33,212 bases of DNA from Desulfobacterales bacterium (GCA_030066155.1 JASJCE010000009.1:1-33212); one strand, 5' to 3'. Counted from the stretch's first letter, positions 7,312-16,290 are shown. The notes: a model not told the origin generated them from the letters alone. Made by a program: numbers and translations.

Positions 7312-9153
7312 ATGTCATCTACGAAACAAAACCAACGACGAATCTTAAAATTTATAGGCCAGGACCTCTCGGACCGGGTTTCAAGAGCCGGTCTGTGGAG
7401 CCTTTATTTCATCGGTATCGGAATAATAGCGGGTATCGGTGCCATCATCTTTCATTATCTCTGTCAGATCGGCGTTCATGTCTTTCTGGATATGATTGCC
7501 GGCTATCGCCCTCCGGCGCCAGCCGGAGAGCACCATCTGTTTCCGCCAACCAATCGTGAATTCAATCGGTGGCTCCTGCTGCTATTGCCGGCTTTCGGCG
7601 GCATTATAAGCGGCTGGCTGGTTTATACCTTTGCACCCGAAGCCGAGGGGCACGGCACGGATGCCGCCATTAATGCCTACCATAATACCGGTGGATTAAT
7701 TCGTGCCAGGGTGCCGGTCATCAAGACCATTGCCTCGGCCATTACCCTTACCACGGGCGGTTCCGGGGGAAGGGAAGGGCCGATTGCCCAGATCGGGGCC
7801 GGTTTCGGATCTTTCCTGGCGACCAAATTGAAGCTCTCCCGTCGCGAGCGGCGCATTATGATGGCGGCCGGAGTTGCTGCCGGGGTCGGGAGCATCTTCA
7901 GGGCGCCGCTCGCCGGCGCCTTGTTTGCGGCCGAGGTCCTCTACCGGGATCCCGAATTTGAATCGGAAGTGATCATTCCAGCCGGCATTTCATCGGTTGT
8001 GGCCTACTGTCTTTTTTGTCTCGTATTCGGATGGGGGTCGTTGTTTGAATCGCCTGATTTCAAATTTCAAAACCCGCTCGAGCTCGGACCGTATGTCGTG
8101 TTGGCGTTGATCCTGGCGGCTAGCGGTGCCTTTTATGTCAAATCATTTTACGGAGTGACCGGTTTTTTTCATTCGTTAAAAATTCCCAATCACATCAAAC
8201 CGGCCATCGGCGGTTTATGTACCGGCATTATCGGATTTTTTCTGCCCCAGACCCTGGCCTTCGGATATGGATTCGCCCAAAAAGCGATTCACAACGAATT
8301 GACCATTCCCTTCTTGCTGGCACTGGCGATCGGCAAGGTCTTGACCACTTCATTTTCCATCGGCTCCGGCGGCAGCGGCGGTGTGTTTGGCCCGTCAATC
8401 GTCATTGGTGGCGCCATGGGCGGTGCGGTCGGCCGTTTTTTTCATATGATCATGCCCGGTGTCGTCACCGAGCCCGGTGCCTTCGTTGTGGTGGGCATGG
8501 CCGGCTTTTTTACTGCGGTATCCAACACGCCGATTTCCACCATTATTTTCGTCAGTGAAATGACCAACTCTTACCATCTGCTGCTGCCCAGCCTGCTGGT
8601 CTGTTCAGTAGCATACCTGGTATCCCAGCGCTGGACTATTTTTAACCGTCAGGTGAAAAGCCGGCTGGATTCTCCGGCCCATGCGGGTAAATTTTTTGTC
8701 GATATTCTCCAAACCATCAAAGTAAAAGATCTGATGGAATACGTTCGGGAGGTTACCCTTATCCCGCAGGACATGACCTTTTCCGATTTCAAAAACTATT
8801 TTTCAGAATCCAGCCAGCATTATTTTCCGGTGATGGATCAGCAAAAAAAAATGAGCAGCATTTTTTCCGTCAACGATGTTCGCGGCGTGCTTTTCTCTCC
8901 GGAAATTGAACGACTGGTGGTGATGAAAGACATTGGGACTTCGGAAATCATTGTCACTACGCCTTCTGAAGATTTAAACGTCGTCCTTAAAAAGTTCACC
9001 ACGAAGAATATCGACAGTTTGCCCGTGGTTCAAGACGACGATCACACGGCGTTGATCGGTATGTTGAATCGGCGCGAAGTAATTGCCTTTTACAATCAGC
9101 AGATCCAAAACATGAAAGCCGGTGATGTCGCTGCGACCGAGGAGGCGGAATGA
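7312..9153 (+). CDS. CLC-family chloride channel or transporter with C-terminal CBS pair
   Basis: An inner-membrane anion channel or H+/Cl- antiporter of 613 residues. The membrane part (~28-450) contains GREGP at 153-157 with Glu155 as the gating glutamate, GSIFRAPLAGALF at ~193-205, and a Gly-rich GGVFGPS filter segment. A cytosolic CBS pair follows (~460-600, starting VKDLMEYVREVTLIP and ending IGMLNRREVIAFY). Two filter features differ from E. coli ClcA: GHGTD (113-117) replaces GSGIP, and Val209 replaces the proton glutamate Glu203. The frame is open back to an ATG at 7162, but the extra 50 residues lack CLC features and neither start has a strong SD. The ATG at 7312 fits the family N-terminus better. 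The 278-nt gap before it has no clear promoter. Confidence 0.85.
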   Translation: MSSTKQNQRRILKFIGQDLSDRVSRAGLWSLYFIGIGIIAGIGAIIFHYLCQIGVHVFLDMIAGYRPPAPAGEHHLFPPTNREFNRWLLLLLPAFGGIISGWLVYTFAPEAEGHGTDAAINAYHNTGGLIRARVPVIKTIASAITLTTGGSGGREGPIAQIGAGFGSFLATKLKLSRRERRIMMAAGVAAGVGSIFRAPLAGALFAAEVLYRDPEFESEVIIPAGISSVVAYCLFCLVFGWGSLFESPDFKFQNPLELGPYVVLALILAASGAFYVKSFYGVTGFFHSLKIPNHIKPAIGGLCTGIIGFFLPQTLAFGYGFAQKAIHNELTIPFLLALAIGKVLTTSFSIGSGGSGGVFGPSIVIGGAMGGAVGRFFHMIMPGVVTEPGAFVVVGMAGFFTAVSNTPISTIIFVSEMTNSYHLLLPSLLVCSVAYLVSQRWTIFNRQVKSRLDSPAHAGKFFVDILQTIKVKDLMEYVREVTLIPQDMTFSDFKNYFSESSQHYFPVMDQQKKMSSIFSVNDVRGVLFSPEIERLVVMKDIGTSEIIVTTPSEDLNVVLKKFTTKNIDSLPVVQDDDHTALIGMLNRREVIAFYNQQIQNMKAGDVAATEEAE

Positions 9154-9201
9154 ATCGATTTTAGATTTCGGAGATGGGGGGAGACGGGGAAGGAAAAGGA
9201 C

Positions 9202-9412
9202 CTAGAATACGTACCCGATTCCAAGCCCCGTCAGATAGCTGGTCGACTCGAAAAATTCGATATTGGATTCTTGTCTGGATGCGCCTCCGATCCAGTCTAT
9301 CCGAAAGTTCTTCCATCCCAACGGGTCTCTGTAACTAGTGGCTCTGAGTACAAGTTTTTGCCTCATGGGACCTAAATCATTTTTTTTTTGGGTGCCGAAA
9401 GAAATTAACAGA
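9202..9412 (-). pseudogene. possible remnant of an outer-membrane beta-barrel protein C-terminus
   Basis: On the minus strand directly after the DUF4340 stop, a frame runs for about 69 codons and ends ...TGLGIGYVF. It has alternating polar and aromatic residues (YRDPLGWKNFRIDWIGG) and a terminal Phe, features of the last strands of outer-membrane barrels. No start codon with an SD sits in front; the frame only opens inside the DUF4340 gene. The stretch also contains a run of about ten A on that strand. It could be a decayed gene fragment or chance. I cannot name a family. Confidence 0.2.
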
Positions 9413-10423
9413 TTACTTGGGGTCCGTCTTTGGGGGCTCTTTATCTTTGCCATCGGCCGGCGGTTTTTGCAGAAGCGCTGACGGTTCCTTCATGATTCCA
9501 TCGACCTGGCTGGCGGAGAGTTGAAAAGGATAATCGCTGCCGGAGGATATGGCGGGATAGGTGGTGTCTGATTCCCCCGCTTTGGGAAAGATGGACAGCG
9601 TGTGGTCCTGGACCCCTTTTAGCTCAAGCGTAAACTCCGGCCCGGTGAGGTCTTCTTTTTTGCGATCGTCGATGAACTTTTCGCATTGCAAATTGGAAAC
9701 GGCATTGAGCAGCTGATTCAAAGCGGACTCGTTGACCGCCTCTCCGGAGGCAACCTGCCAGACCATTTTGGGCGGCGGTTGGGATGCCCCTTGACTGTCC
9801 TTATTTTCGGCGGCCTTGACGTCAACCGGGACTTCGGTTCGGGCAAACGCCAAAGTCTGAGAGCCCTTGGTGATATTGAATTGCTGGATTTCGGCCGGTT
9901 TCAAGGTTAGGACGACTTTGTCCCTGAGGCTGTCGGAGGAGACATCGAAGGCGTTCTCAAGGTTGCCCTGAGCGTGGTAAACCCGATGGTCGCCGGATAA
10001 TTTGACAAAGGTATGGCGAAAAGAAGACGCTGTTTTGCCGATATCAATATCCAGCTTGAGATCGTTTGCCTGATAGACTTTAACATTTATTTTTTGATCA
10101 TCTTCCAGGTTATAGCGGTTATAGTTTTTGGATTCTGACACGAGCGCTGTCAGTTCGAGATCTTTGATGCCATCCAGCATTTTTTTGGTTTTGCCGGCGT
10201 CGGTTGGGTATTCATTCGGTGCTATATACCATTTCTCATCCTTTTTGGTCAGAACAATATCAGATTCGCCTTTTTTGATCTCCAGCTTTGTGGCGTCTTT
10301 CCCGCTGATCGGTGCGATGTCAGGCAGCTCATACAACTCCCGGTCGGCATTGTATCGGTAGAGGTAAACTGACAGGACGATGATGATCAGAACCAGTATC
10401 AAATATTCTTTCTTGAATTTCAT
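9413..10423 (-). CDS. DUF4340 domain protein, membrane-anchored partner of the Gld-type ABC operon
   Basis: The 336-residue protein has one N-terminal membrane helix (~6-23) after MKFKKEY, then a large extracytoplasmic region with repeated beta modules of DUF4340 (LEIKKGESDIVLTKKDEKWYI; later FTLELKGVQ...LSIFPK). Its end is Lys/Pro/Asp-rich (DGKDKEPPKTDPK). DUF4340 genes commonly follow gldG-like genes and ABC-2 transporters. The biochemical role is unknown; by context it is a periplasm-facing accessory of the transporter. It is the last gene of the operon, 27 nt after the GldG-like gene, with a GGA-type SD before the ATG. The 259-nt stretch between it and the CLC stop holds only the possible barrel remnant. 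Confidence 0.8.
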   Translation of the reverse strand: MKFKKEYLILVLIIIVLSVYLYRYNADRELYELPDIAPISGKDATKLEIKKGESDIVLTKKDEKWYIAPNEYPTDAGKTKKMLDGIKDLELTALVSESKNYNRYNLEDDQKINVKVYQANDLKLDIDIGKTASSFRHTFVKLSGDHRVYHAQGNLENAFDVSSDSLRDKVVLTLKPAEIQQFNITKGSQTLAFARTEVPVDVKAAENKDSQGASQPPPKMVWQVASGEAVNESALNQLLNAVSNLQCEKFIDDRKKEDLTGPEFTLELKGVQDHTLSIFPKAGESDTTYPAISSGSDYPFQLSASQVDGIMKEPSALLQKPPADGKDKEPPKTDPK

Positions 10424-10450
10424 GTTTCTGTTCCTAAATCAATCGGATTT

Positions 10451-12667
10451 TTATTTCGCAAAAATCATCTGAATTTGTTTTTTGCGGGAGTGCCGTCGAA
10501 ACCACACTCCCAGACCGAATATGACGACCAGAACCGGCAGGCCGGCGATATTAAACGCTTTGATAAAGGTTTTAGTTCCCGCCTGGGTATCATTAAGCGG
10601 ATTGAAGCGCTGCTCTTTGCCGCGCATCACGGCGATGTCCCCCCGACCGTTCAAATAATCTATGGCGTTCAAAATCAGGATACTGTTGGAGCCTCTGCCG
10701 CCGGTGTCCAGTACATTATTTTTCAGCATGTCGGCTGCCGCCATCAAAAAGATTTTACCGGGTTTGCCGACCGGAATGAATTCCCCTTTTCGCTCGATGC
10801 GGGACAAATCAATTTCCGATTCCGTTTTAGGCGTTTCAGGCTGGCCTTTTTTTTCAGCATTTTCCTGGCCTTCTTTCGGTTGATCTTCGATCTCCCTGAC
10901 CGGTATTTCTTTACCGGCGAAGTAGCTGGGAAATTGACCTTCAATCAGATAGGCCAGGGCATAACTTTTCATTTCTTCGGTCGACTCAGGCGGCGTGATA
11001 AACATGGGATTCAGGTTAATGCGGCCGCGCATTTGCCAGGATTTCTCCGAGGAGGCAAACAGTCGGTGTGCTTTCAAGTCGTTTTGCTCGATGCGCTCCG
11101 GGATCAATTCAAGCGGGGAAATTTTCAATGCAACCAGAGCCTTGATATTTTTCATGAAATCAAGATCCTGATTGATGAACCGGTTTTTAATGAGTGGTGC
11201 AAAATAGATTTTACGCTCTCCGCCCCCGAATTGAGCCGGCATTTCCTGACGGAAGCAGTTTTCATCCAATACATAGGACTGCTGGATTCGAATTCCGTAG
11301 TGTTCAAGCAATTTCTCGAGCCCGGTGTCGACCGGAATATATACCGGCTGCTGCCCGAAACTCATTCCCTGTTGTCCGGAAGGTGTGATTTCGTTGAAGC
11401 GGTCCGGTATCAGGGCCAGACTTTTACCTTTCATCAGGAACTGATCGATTTGGAACAGTTCGTAATCCGAGAACTTTTCGGTCGGCCTGGCGATTATCAA
11501 ACTTTTTAAGCTTTCGGGGATGTTGTCCAATTTTAGTGCGACGTTTTTTATGGTGTAATTCTGGGAAACAAGACTGCGAAAGTTGCTGGCAGATTCCTGG
11601 TTCGGCTGACGTCCCGGAGCGTTTGGAGGGGGCCCGGTCAGGCTCAGGGTCCCGTGATCGGCCAGGTACCCGATGTCTTCATTAATATCAATCAATTGTT
11701 CGATATTTTTGTCCAGCGCTTCTTCGAGTTCTTCTAATTCGGCCAACCGGTACTGGGTTCCGATAATGGGTATGCGGATGACCTGCAAGAGCGGGGTGGT
11801 TAGTGACTTGTCACCATACTGCATCACGAGACCGATGGCTCCTTTACCCGGCGGGATCTTGCCTTTGCCAAGCGCCGGCCATGAGAGGGTCATAATGTTG
11901 AACTGGTTCCCGAGGGCCCTCAGTTCCTGCTCCTCTTCGGGATTGAGGAACTCATAATTCAGCTTGTCATAATTTTTGCGGTTTAACTTCTTCACCATTG
12001 CCTCTACTTCGCGGGGGATTTCGGAAAGATTTCGAATGCCCATGTGAGGTGCGACACCCTCCAGGGAGGAAGACAGGAAGAGCTTGATGTTGATTTTCTC
12101 TGGCAAGCTCAGCAATGCACTGATTTTGTTGTTCATTTTCAGGATCGTGGTTGTCAGTTGATACTCCAGCCCTTCGCCGGAAGTGATGGTCGGTATGCGT
12201 TCGATCAAGTCGCCGTGAATCATCACTAGGCCCATGTAGGCTCTCTGAAATTTAACTTCATCTTTTTCGACCACCTGAATCTGGATCGGATGGATGCCAT
12301 AGTTGTTGGCCAGTGACTGATTTTCCCGGGTTTGATCGGGAAGGTCCCCCTCTTCGGCGCTAACATTGTAGAAGCGGTAATTAAAGAACTTGTTGGCGTA
12401 GATTCCATATTCCTGCAACAAATCCTGCAGATAGCGTTCGACGTTATTATAAGGTGCCGGCAGATCCTTGGTGAAAAATACTTTAACGGTCAGTGGTTCG
12501 GAAAGCGTTCCGATGACTTCCTGACTGGCCTCGGAGATGGAATAAATTTTATTGGCCGTCAAATCCAATCTGAAAAACAGGGTGATTCCAGCAACATTGA
12601 CCAGTATAACAACAACCAGGTAAATCAAAAATTTAACATACCGGCCGGACCGTTTTTTAGCGACCAT
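10451..12667 (-). CDS. GldG-family ABC transporter auxiliary protein
   Basis: The 738-residue protein has an N-terminal membrane helix (~12-31), then the typical GldG opening (LDLTANKIYSISEASQEVI, then EPLTVKVFFTKDLPAPY). The extracytoplasmic body matches the ABC_transp_aux pattern, including SLALIPDRFNEITPSG in the second half. A Lys/Glu-rich linker lies near 625-650, and a second membrane helix (~705-722) precedes a basic tail. In Bacteroidetes GldG works with GldF and GldA in gliding and secretion. In proteobacteria the family accompanies uncharacterised ABC-2 exporters, so only a transport-complex role is claimed. AGGAG lies 7 nt before the ATG. The distance to the upstream permease gene is 150 nt, partly a heptad repeat. 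Confidence 0.85.
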   Translation of the reverse strand: MVAKKRSGRYVKFLIYLVVVILVNVAGITLFFRLDLTANKIYSISEASQEVIGTLSEPLTVKVFFTKDLPAPYNNVERYLQDLLQEYGIYANKFFNYRFYNVSAEEGDLPDQTRENQSLANNYGIHPIQIQVVEKDEVKFQRAYMGLVMIHGDLIERIPTITSGEGLEYQLTTTILKMNNKISALLSLPEKINIKLFLSSSLEGVAPHMGIRNLSEIPREVEAMVKKLNRKNYDKLNYEFLNPEEEQELRALGNQFNIMTLSWPALGKGKIPPGKGAIGLVMQYGDKSLTTPLLQVIRIPIIGTQYRLAELEELEEALDKNIEQLIDINEDIGYLADHGTLSLTGPPPNAPGRQPNQESASNFRSLVSQNYTIKNVALKLDNIPESLKSLIIARPTEKFSDYELFQIDQFLMKGKSLALIPDRFNEITPSGQQGMSFGQQPVYIPVDTGLEKLLEHYGIRIQQSYVLDENCFRQEMPAQFGGGERKIYFAPLIKNRFINQDLDFMKNIKALVALKISPLELIPERIEQNDLKAHRLFASSEKSWQMRGRINLNPMFITPPESTEEMKSYALAYLIEGQFPSYFAGKEIPVREIEDQPKEGQENAEKKGQPETPKTESEIDLSRIERKGEFIPVGKPGKIFLMAAADMLKNNVLDTGGRGSNSILILNAIDYLNGRGDIAVMRGKEQRFNPLNDTQAGTKTFIKAFNIAGLPVLVVIFGLGVWFRRHSRKKQIQMIFAK

Positions 12668-12759
12668 GGTAAACTCCTAAATGGGTTATCTTTATCAGTT
12701 TATGTTTACTATCTGCAAATATGATGATCGTTATAAATTTAAGCTATTCGAACTTTTTT

Positions 12760-12815
12760 GGTTTCAGGTGTCAGGTTTCAGGGAATCTTCAATCTTCGAT
12801 CTTCAATTTTCAATG
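12760..12815. repeat. heptad array inside the ABC operon
   Basis: Eight consecutive 7-nt units: GGTTTCA, GGTGTCA, GGTTTCA, GGGAATC, TTCAATC, TTCGATC, TTCAATT, TTCAATG. The array ends 2 nt from the permease stop codon (12818), so on the transcribed strand it begins right after that gene. It occupies about a third of the 150-nt gap to the GldG-like gene. Confidence 0.8.
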
Positions 12816-12817
12816 TC

Positions 12818-13522
12818 CTAGTGTTTTTCTCTCAACGCCAGATAGGTCCCGTACAATCCGATGAAGGTTACGCTTAGAAAATAGATGACATCCCGGGTAT
12901 CAATGATGCCCTTTGAAATATTCTGAAAATGAAAATCTGCTCCCAGATACGCAAGGACACCCAGCAGTGATCGCGGCAGGAAAAACAGCATCTTGTCGAT
13001 CAGTGTCAGGCTGAAACAGATCGCCATCCCAATGATAAAAGCGATGATCTGGTTGCGGGTCAGACCCGAAGAAAACAAGCCGATCGCACAGAATGCCGCT
13101 GCCAGAAGAACGGCACCGATATATCCACCGATCACCGGTCCCCAATCCAACTGCCCGAGAGCGCTTACCGTAATCGGGTAGGCCAGGGTCGGCAGCAGCA
13201 AGCCGGCGACAAAGGCCAGGGAGGCCAGAAATTTTCCGACAACCACACTGGTGTAGGTGACCGGCATGGTCATTAGGGTTTCGTAGGAGCCAATGTTTAG
13301 TTCTTCTGAAACCAGTCGCATGGTGATGGCCGGAATGACAAATGAAAAAATAACCGGTAACAGGGAAAAGAAGTTTCTTAAATTGGCCTGTCCGAACAGA
13401 AAGAAGGTCGTGAAAAAAAACCAGCCGGTTACCAGCAGAAAAATAGCGATCACAATGTATGCGATGGGTGAAACAAAGTAGGACCGGAAGTCCTTGCGAA
13501 AGATTTGGATTGCCTGCTGCAT
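12818..13522 (-). CDS. ABC-2 type transporter permease, GldF-like
   Basis: The 234-residue inner-membrane protein has about six predicted helices (IAYIVIAIFLLVTGWFFF, then FSFVIPAITMRLVSEE, and later hydrophobic stretches to YLSVTFIGLYGTYLAL). RLVSEELNIGSYETLMTMP is the characteristic segment of ABC-2 permeases such as GldF and NosY. It pairs with the ATPase encoded just upstream. The ATG at 13522 shares one base with the ATPase TGA (TGATG), pointing to translational coupling, and GGAG lies 8 nt upstream. A GTG one codon earlier is possible but less well placed. The exported substrate is unknown. Confidence 0.88.
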   Translation of the reverse strand: MQQAIQIFRKDFRSYFVSPIAYIVIAIFLLVTGWFFFTTFFLFGQANLRNFFSLLPVIFSFVIPAITMRLVSEELNIGSYETLMTMPVTYTSVVVGKFLASLAFVAGLLLPTLAYPITVSALGQLDWGPVIGGYIGAVLLAAAFCAIGLFSSGLTRNQIIAFIIGMAICFSLTLIDKMLFFLPRSLLGVLAYLGADFHFQNISKGIIDTRDVIYFLSVTFIGLYGTYLALREKH

Positions 13523-14460
13523 CACTCACTCTCCAATGTAAGCTCACGAAAAATCGTTTCGAGGTTTTGGGTTTCCTGGTGAAAATCAAGTACAACCCAA
13601 TCGGTTTGCTTAATTTTCTGATAGATCTCTGCCCTCGGATCGGCAGCTGCCAGACAGTCGATTCGCACTTCCAGGGCACCGTCGGATTCATCGATGCGCT
13701 GGATTGCCGCAATACCGTCGATCGGGGATAGTGCTGCATCCACCGTCTTTAAATCCGCTTTTTGCAGGGTCAGCTGAATAAATTTTTTGCTGCCGGCTGA
13801 CGCCTTCAGGCTTTCGGTGCTGCCATCGGCAACAATTTTACCGCGATTGATGATCACGATGCGGTCACAGGTGGCCTCAGCCTCGCTCAAAATATGGGTG
13901 GAGAGAATAATCGTCTTCTCACGCCCGATTTGTTTAATAATTTGCCTGATTTCGACGATCTGGTTGGGATCCAGCCCCGAGGTCGGCTCATCCAGGATCA
14001 GAATTTCCGGATCAGTCATCATGGCATGGGCCAGTCCAACCCGCTGTTTATAGCCTTTTGACAGCTCCCCGATCGGTTGGTGCATGACATCATTAATCCC
14101 GCACAAGTCGCCTAACTCGCGGATGCGATCCGGCTTATGACTACGCCCTATCTGGCGAACATCGGCAACGTAGTTCAGGTAGTCAAAAACCAGCATATCG
14201 TGGTAAAGCGGAGCCGACTCCGGCAGGTAACCCATGATCCGTTTTATCTCGAGCGGCTGTTCGTCAATGTTGTAATCTTTTACGACGATACTGCCGGCGG
14301 TGGGCTGTAAAAAACCGGTCAGCATTCGCAGGGTGGTGGTTTTGCCGGCGCCGTTGGGACCCAGCAATCCGAGGATTTCACCCTTCTGGATCTCGATGTT
14401 AATCTGATCTACGGCGCAGATATTTTGATAGTATTTGGTGAGGTTTTCAACCTGAATCAT
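13522..14460 (-). CDS. ABC transporter ATP-binding protein, GldA-like
   Basis: Cytoplasmic ATPase subunit of the Gld-type ABC-2 system, 312 residues. Visible motifs: Walker A GPNGAGKTT (34-42), Q-loop region MGYLPE (76-81), a divergent signature LSKGY (133-137) in place of LSGGQ, as is usual in this subfamily, Walker B LILDEPTSGLDP (from 154), and the switch histidine in STHIL. A further ~90 C-terminal residues form the DUF4162-like tail. The chosen ATG at 14460 follows AGGAGA at 5-6 nt; an upstream ATG at 14490 would add ten residues without an SD. It is the first gene of a four-gene minus-strand operon, with a candidate promoter at 14563-14591. Confidence 0.9.
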   Translation of the reverse strand: MIQVENLTKYYQNICAVDQINIEIQKGEILGLLGPNGAGKTTTLRMLTGFLQPTAGSIVVKDYNIDEQPLEIKRIMGYLPESAPLYHDMLVFDYLNYVADVRQIGRSHKPDRIRELGDLCGINDVMHQPIGELSKGYKQRVGLAHAMMTDPEILILDEPTSGLDPNQIVEIRQIIKQIGREKTIILSTHILSEAEATCDRIVIINRGKIVADGSTESLKASAGSKKFIQLTLQKADLKTVDAALSPIDGIAAIQRIDESDGALEVRIDCLAAADPRAEIYQKIKQTDWVVLDFHQETQNLETIFRELTLESE

Positions 14461-14562
14461 ACCCGTCTCCTGTTTGAATTGGGGTAGCAATGCCGAAAAA
14501 TAGTATTATTATAATTATGTCCACCAAATCCGGCGGCGATCTGTAGTTAAAATTTTTTTGAA

Positions 14563-14591
14563 ATAATTATGCATAAATGTAACCTTGTCAA
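14563..14591 (-). promoter_or_regulatory. candidate promoter of the ABC operon
   Basis: On the minus strand a perfect TTGACA (14591-14586) is followed after 17 nt by AATTAT (14568-14563), four of six matches. The leader would be about 95 nt. It lies in the 359-nt divergent gap between the ATPase and htrA. Confidence 0.45.
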
Positions 14592-14702
14592 GACGGAGAT
14601 TTGTGAGTTAATTTAGATCATTGGGCCGATACTCCGTCAATTTCTGCCGCGGTGTATCAGGATGCACCAACCGCCAGTTTTAAGGTTGAAAGTTTAGATC
14701 CT

Positions 14703-14752
14703 CCGGGGGTGAGTATTTCTTAAACAAATACGGTTCTTAATACCCCTCCCGG
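14703..14752 (+). other. leader stem-loop upstream of htrA
   Basis: CCGGGGGTGAGTATT (14703-14717) pairs with AATACCCCTCCCGG (14739-14752), with one bulge and one or two mismatches, across a 21-nt loop. No U-tract follows, so it does not look like a terminator. It ends 67 nt before the htrA ATG and may be a leader element or, as DNA, an operator. The remaining gap sequence, 14592-14702, shows nothing else I can name. Confidence 0.4.
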
Positions 14753-14819
14753 AAATCGTATGAATCACGAAACGCTGGGCCTCTACTGTTTCGTACACCG
14801 AAAGGAGAAATGCTTGATT

Positions 14820-16289
14820 ATGGGTGCGATGGAAATACAAAGGAAAAATTTAAAAGTAAACCTTTTTTTTATTGTGTTGATGCTGCTCTGCGGACTGACT
14901 GCGGCACATCTGTCCGGTTTCGGTCCGACGGTCTATGCCAAGTCCACGGGTACCTTCGACGCGCCCGAGAGCTTCAGCCGGCTGGCAGACATGGCAAGTC
15001 CGGCAGTGGTCAACATCAGAATCGAAAAGACCGTCAAATCAAGGGGGCCGAGCGGACGTCAGTTCCAGCGGGATCCTTTTGGTCGCGAAAGTCCTTTTAA
15101 AGATTTCTTCGAGCGATTTTTCGGCGAGGAAGGCCAGCGGGAATTCAGACAACCCAGTGTTGGATCGGGCTTCATTATCGACAAAAGCGGTTATGTGGTC
15201 ACCAACAACCATGTCATCGAAAATGCCGATAAAATTGTCGTCAAGCTTGATGATGACAACGAATTTGACGCAGAGGTTGTCGGACGGGATCCCAATACCG
15301 ATATCGCCCTTCTCAAAATAAAAGCTGATCGGGATTTGCCGTTCATCAAACTGGGCGATTCCAAAAAGTTGAAAATCGGCCAGTGGGTCTTGGCTATCGG
15401 AAGTCCTTTCGGTCTGGAGCGCACGGTTACAGCGGGAATTGTCAGTGCCAAAGGTCGCGTAATCGGAAGCGGACCCTACGATGACTTCATCCAAACCGAC
15501 GCCTCCATCAATCCCGGAAACAGCGGTGGACCGCTTTTGAACATGGATGGAGAAGTTGTGGGTATCAATACCGCCATTATTGCGAGTGCCACCGGGATCG
15601 GCTTTGCCATCCCCATCAGTCTGGCTGAAGGCATCATCGCCCAGCTGAAGTCCGAGGGGGAGGTGACCCGGGGATGGCTTGGTGTGGCAATCCAGGATTT
15701 GACGGTTGAAATGGCCGAATATTACGGTCTTAAAGATCGTAAGGGCGTTCTGGTCGCAGATGTTTTCAAGGGAGATCCTGCCGATAAGGCCGGCATCCAA
15801 GCCAAGGATATTATACTGGAAGTCAACGATCGGAAAATTGAGACCAGTCGGCAACTGACGAGTATGATCGCCGGGCTGAAAGTCGGGGAAACCGCCAAGG
15901 TCGAAGTATTCCGGGATCGCCGGATTAAAACCTTTTCCATCAAACTGGCCAAACGCGACGATGCGCGTCTAAGTGCCCGGGCAAGACCCCGGGAGCGCCA
16001 GGAAGAAGAGGAATTGGGCATCCGGGTGGCGGAATTGACGGCCGAAATGGCCCGTCAATTTAATATAGAGGATATGACCGGGGTGGTGGTTGTCGATATT
16101 GCATCAGACAGCAAGGGATCCGAAGCCGGCATCCAATCGGGAGATATCATTAAGGAAATCAATCATCGGGTGATCGAAACCGTGGATGACTACAAGACAG
16201 CCATTCAAAAAACCGAGGAGGGAGATAACCTCAATTTCTTTATCTGGCGCCGCAATGCCGGTTTCCTGGTCGTAAAATTAACCAGATAA
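14820..16289 (+). CDS. htrA: HtrA/DegP-family periplasmic serine protease with two PDZ domains
   Basis: Degrades or refolds damaged envelope proteins in the periplasm. The chosen ATG at 14820 gives 489 residues. The signal peptide core (LFFIVLMLLCGLTAAHL) is followed by a likely cleavage after V-Y-A near residue 40. The trypsin-like domain carries the triad His131 (TNNHV), Asp161 (NTDIALL) and Ser235 (GNSGGP). PDZ1 begins near GWLGVAIQDLT and PDZ2 near LGIRVAELT, both with the internal GIQxxDII loop. AAGGAG lies 12 nt before this start. An ATG at 14760 is in frame but has no SD and puts charged residues before the signal peptide. DegP, DegQ and MucD cannot be told apart here. It is divergent from the ABC operon and convergent with the FmdB-like gene. 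Confidence 0.93.
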   Translation: MGAMEIQRKNLKVNLFFIVLMLLCGLTAAHLSGFGPTVYAKSTGTFDAPESFSRLADMASPAVVNIRIEKTVKSRGPSGRQFQRDPFGRESPFKDFFERFFGEEGQREFRQPSVGSGFIIDKSGYVVTNNHVIENADKIVVKLDDDNEFDAEVVGRDPNTDIALLKIKADRDLPFIKLGDSKKLKIGQWVLAIGSPFGLERTVTAGIVSAKGRVIGSGPYDDFIQTDASINPGNSGGPLLNMDGEVVGINTAIIASATGIGFAIPISLAEGIIAQLKSEGEVTRGWLGVAIQDLTVEMAEYYGLKDRKGVLVADVFKGDPADKAGIQAKDIILEVNDRKIETSRQLTSMIAGLKVGETAKVEVFRDRRIKTFSIKLAKRDDARLSARARPRERQEEEELGIRVAELTAEMARQFNIEDMTGVVVVDIASDSKGSEAGIQSGDIIKEINHRVIETVDDYKTAIQKTEEGDNLNFFIWRRNAGFLVVKLTR

Positions 16290-16290
16290 C

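Noticed and set aside
10475-11509. 344-codon plus-strand frame opposite the GldG-like gene
   Set aside because: Long but antisense to a clear protein in a continuous operon; Phe/Arg-rich shadow with no SD-supported start or domain.
12900-13739. 279-codon minus-strand frame overlapping the ABC permease and ATPase in another phase
   Set aside because: Both overlapped genes have good SD sites and family motifs on the same strand; this frame has neither.
15039-15854. 271-codon minus-strand frame opposite htrA
   Set aside because: Antisense to the conserved protease domain with its intact triad; no family features.
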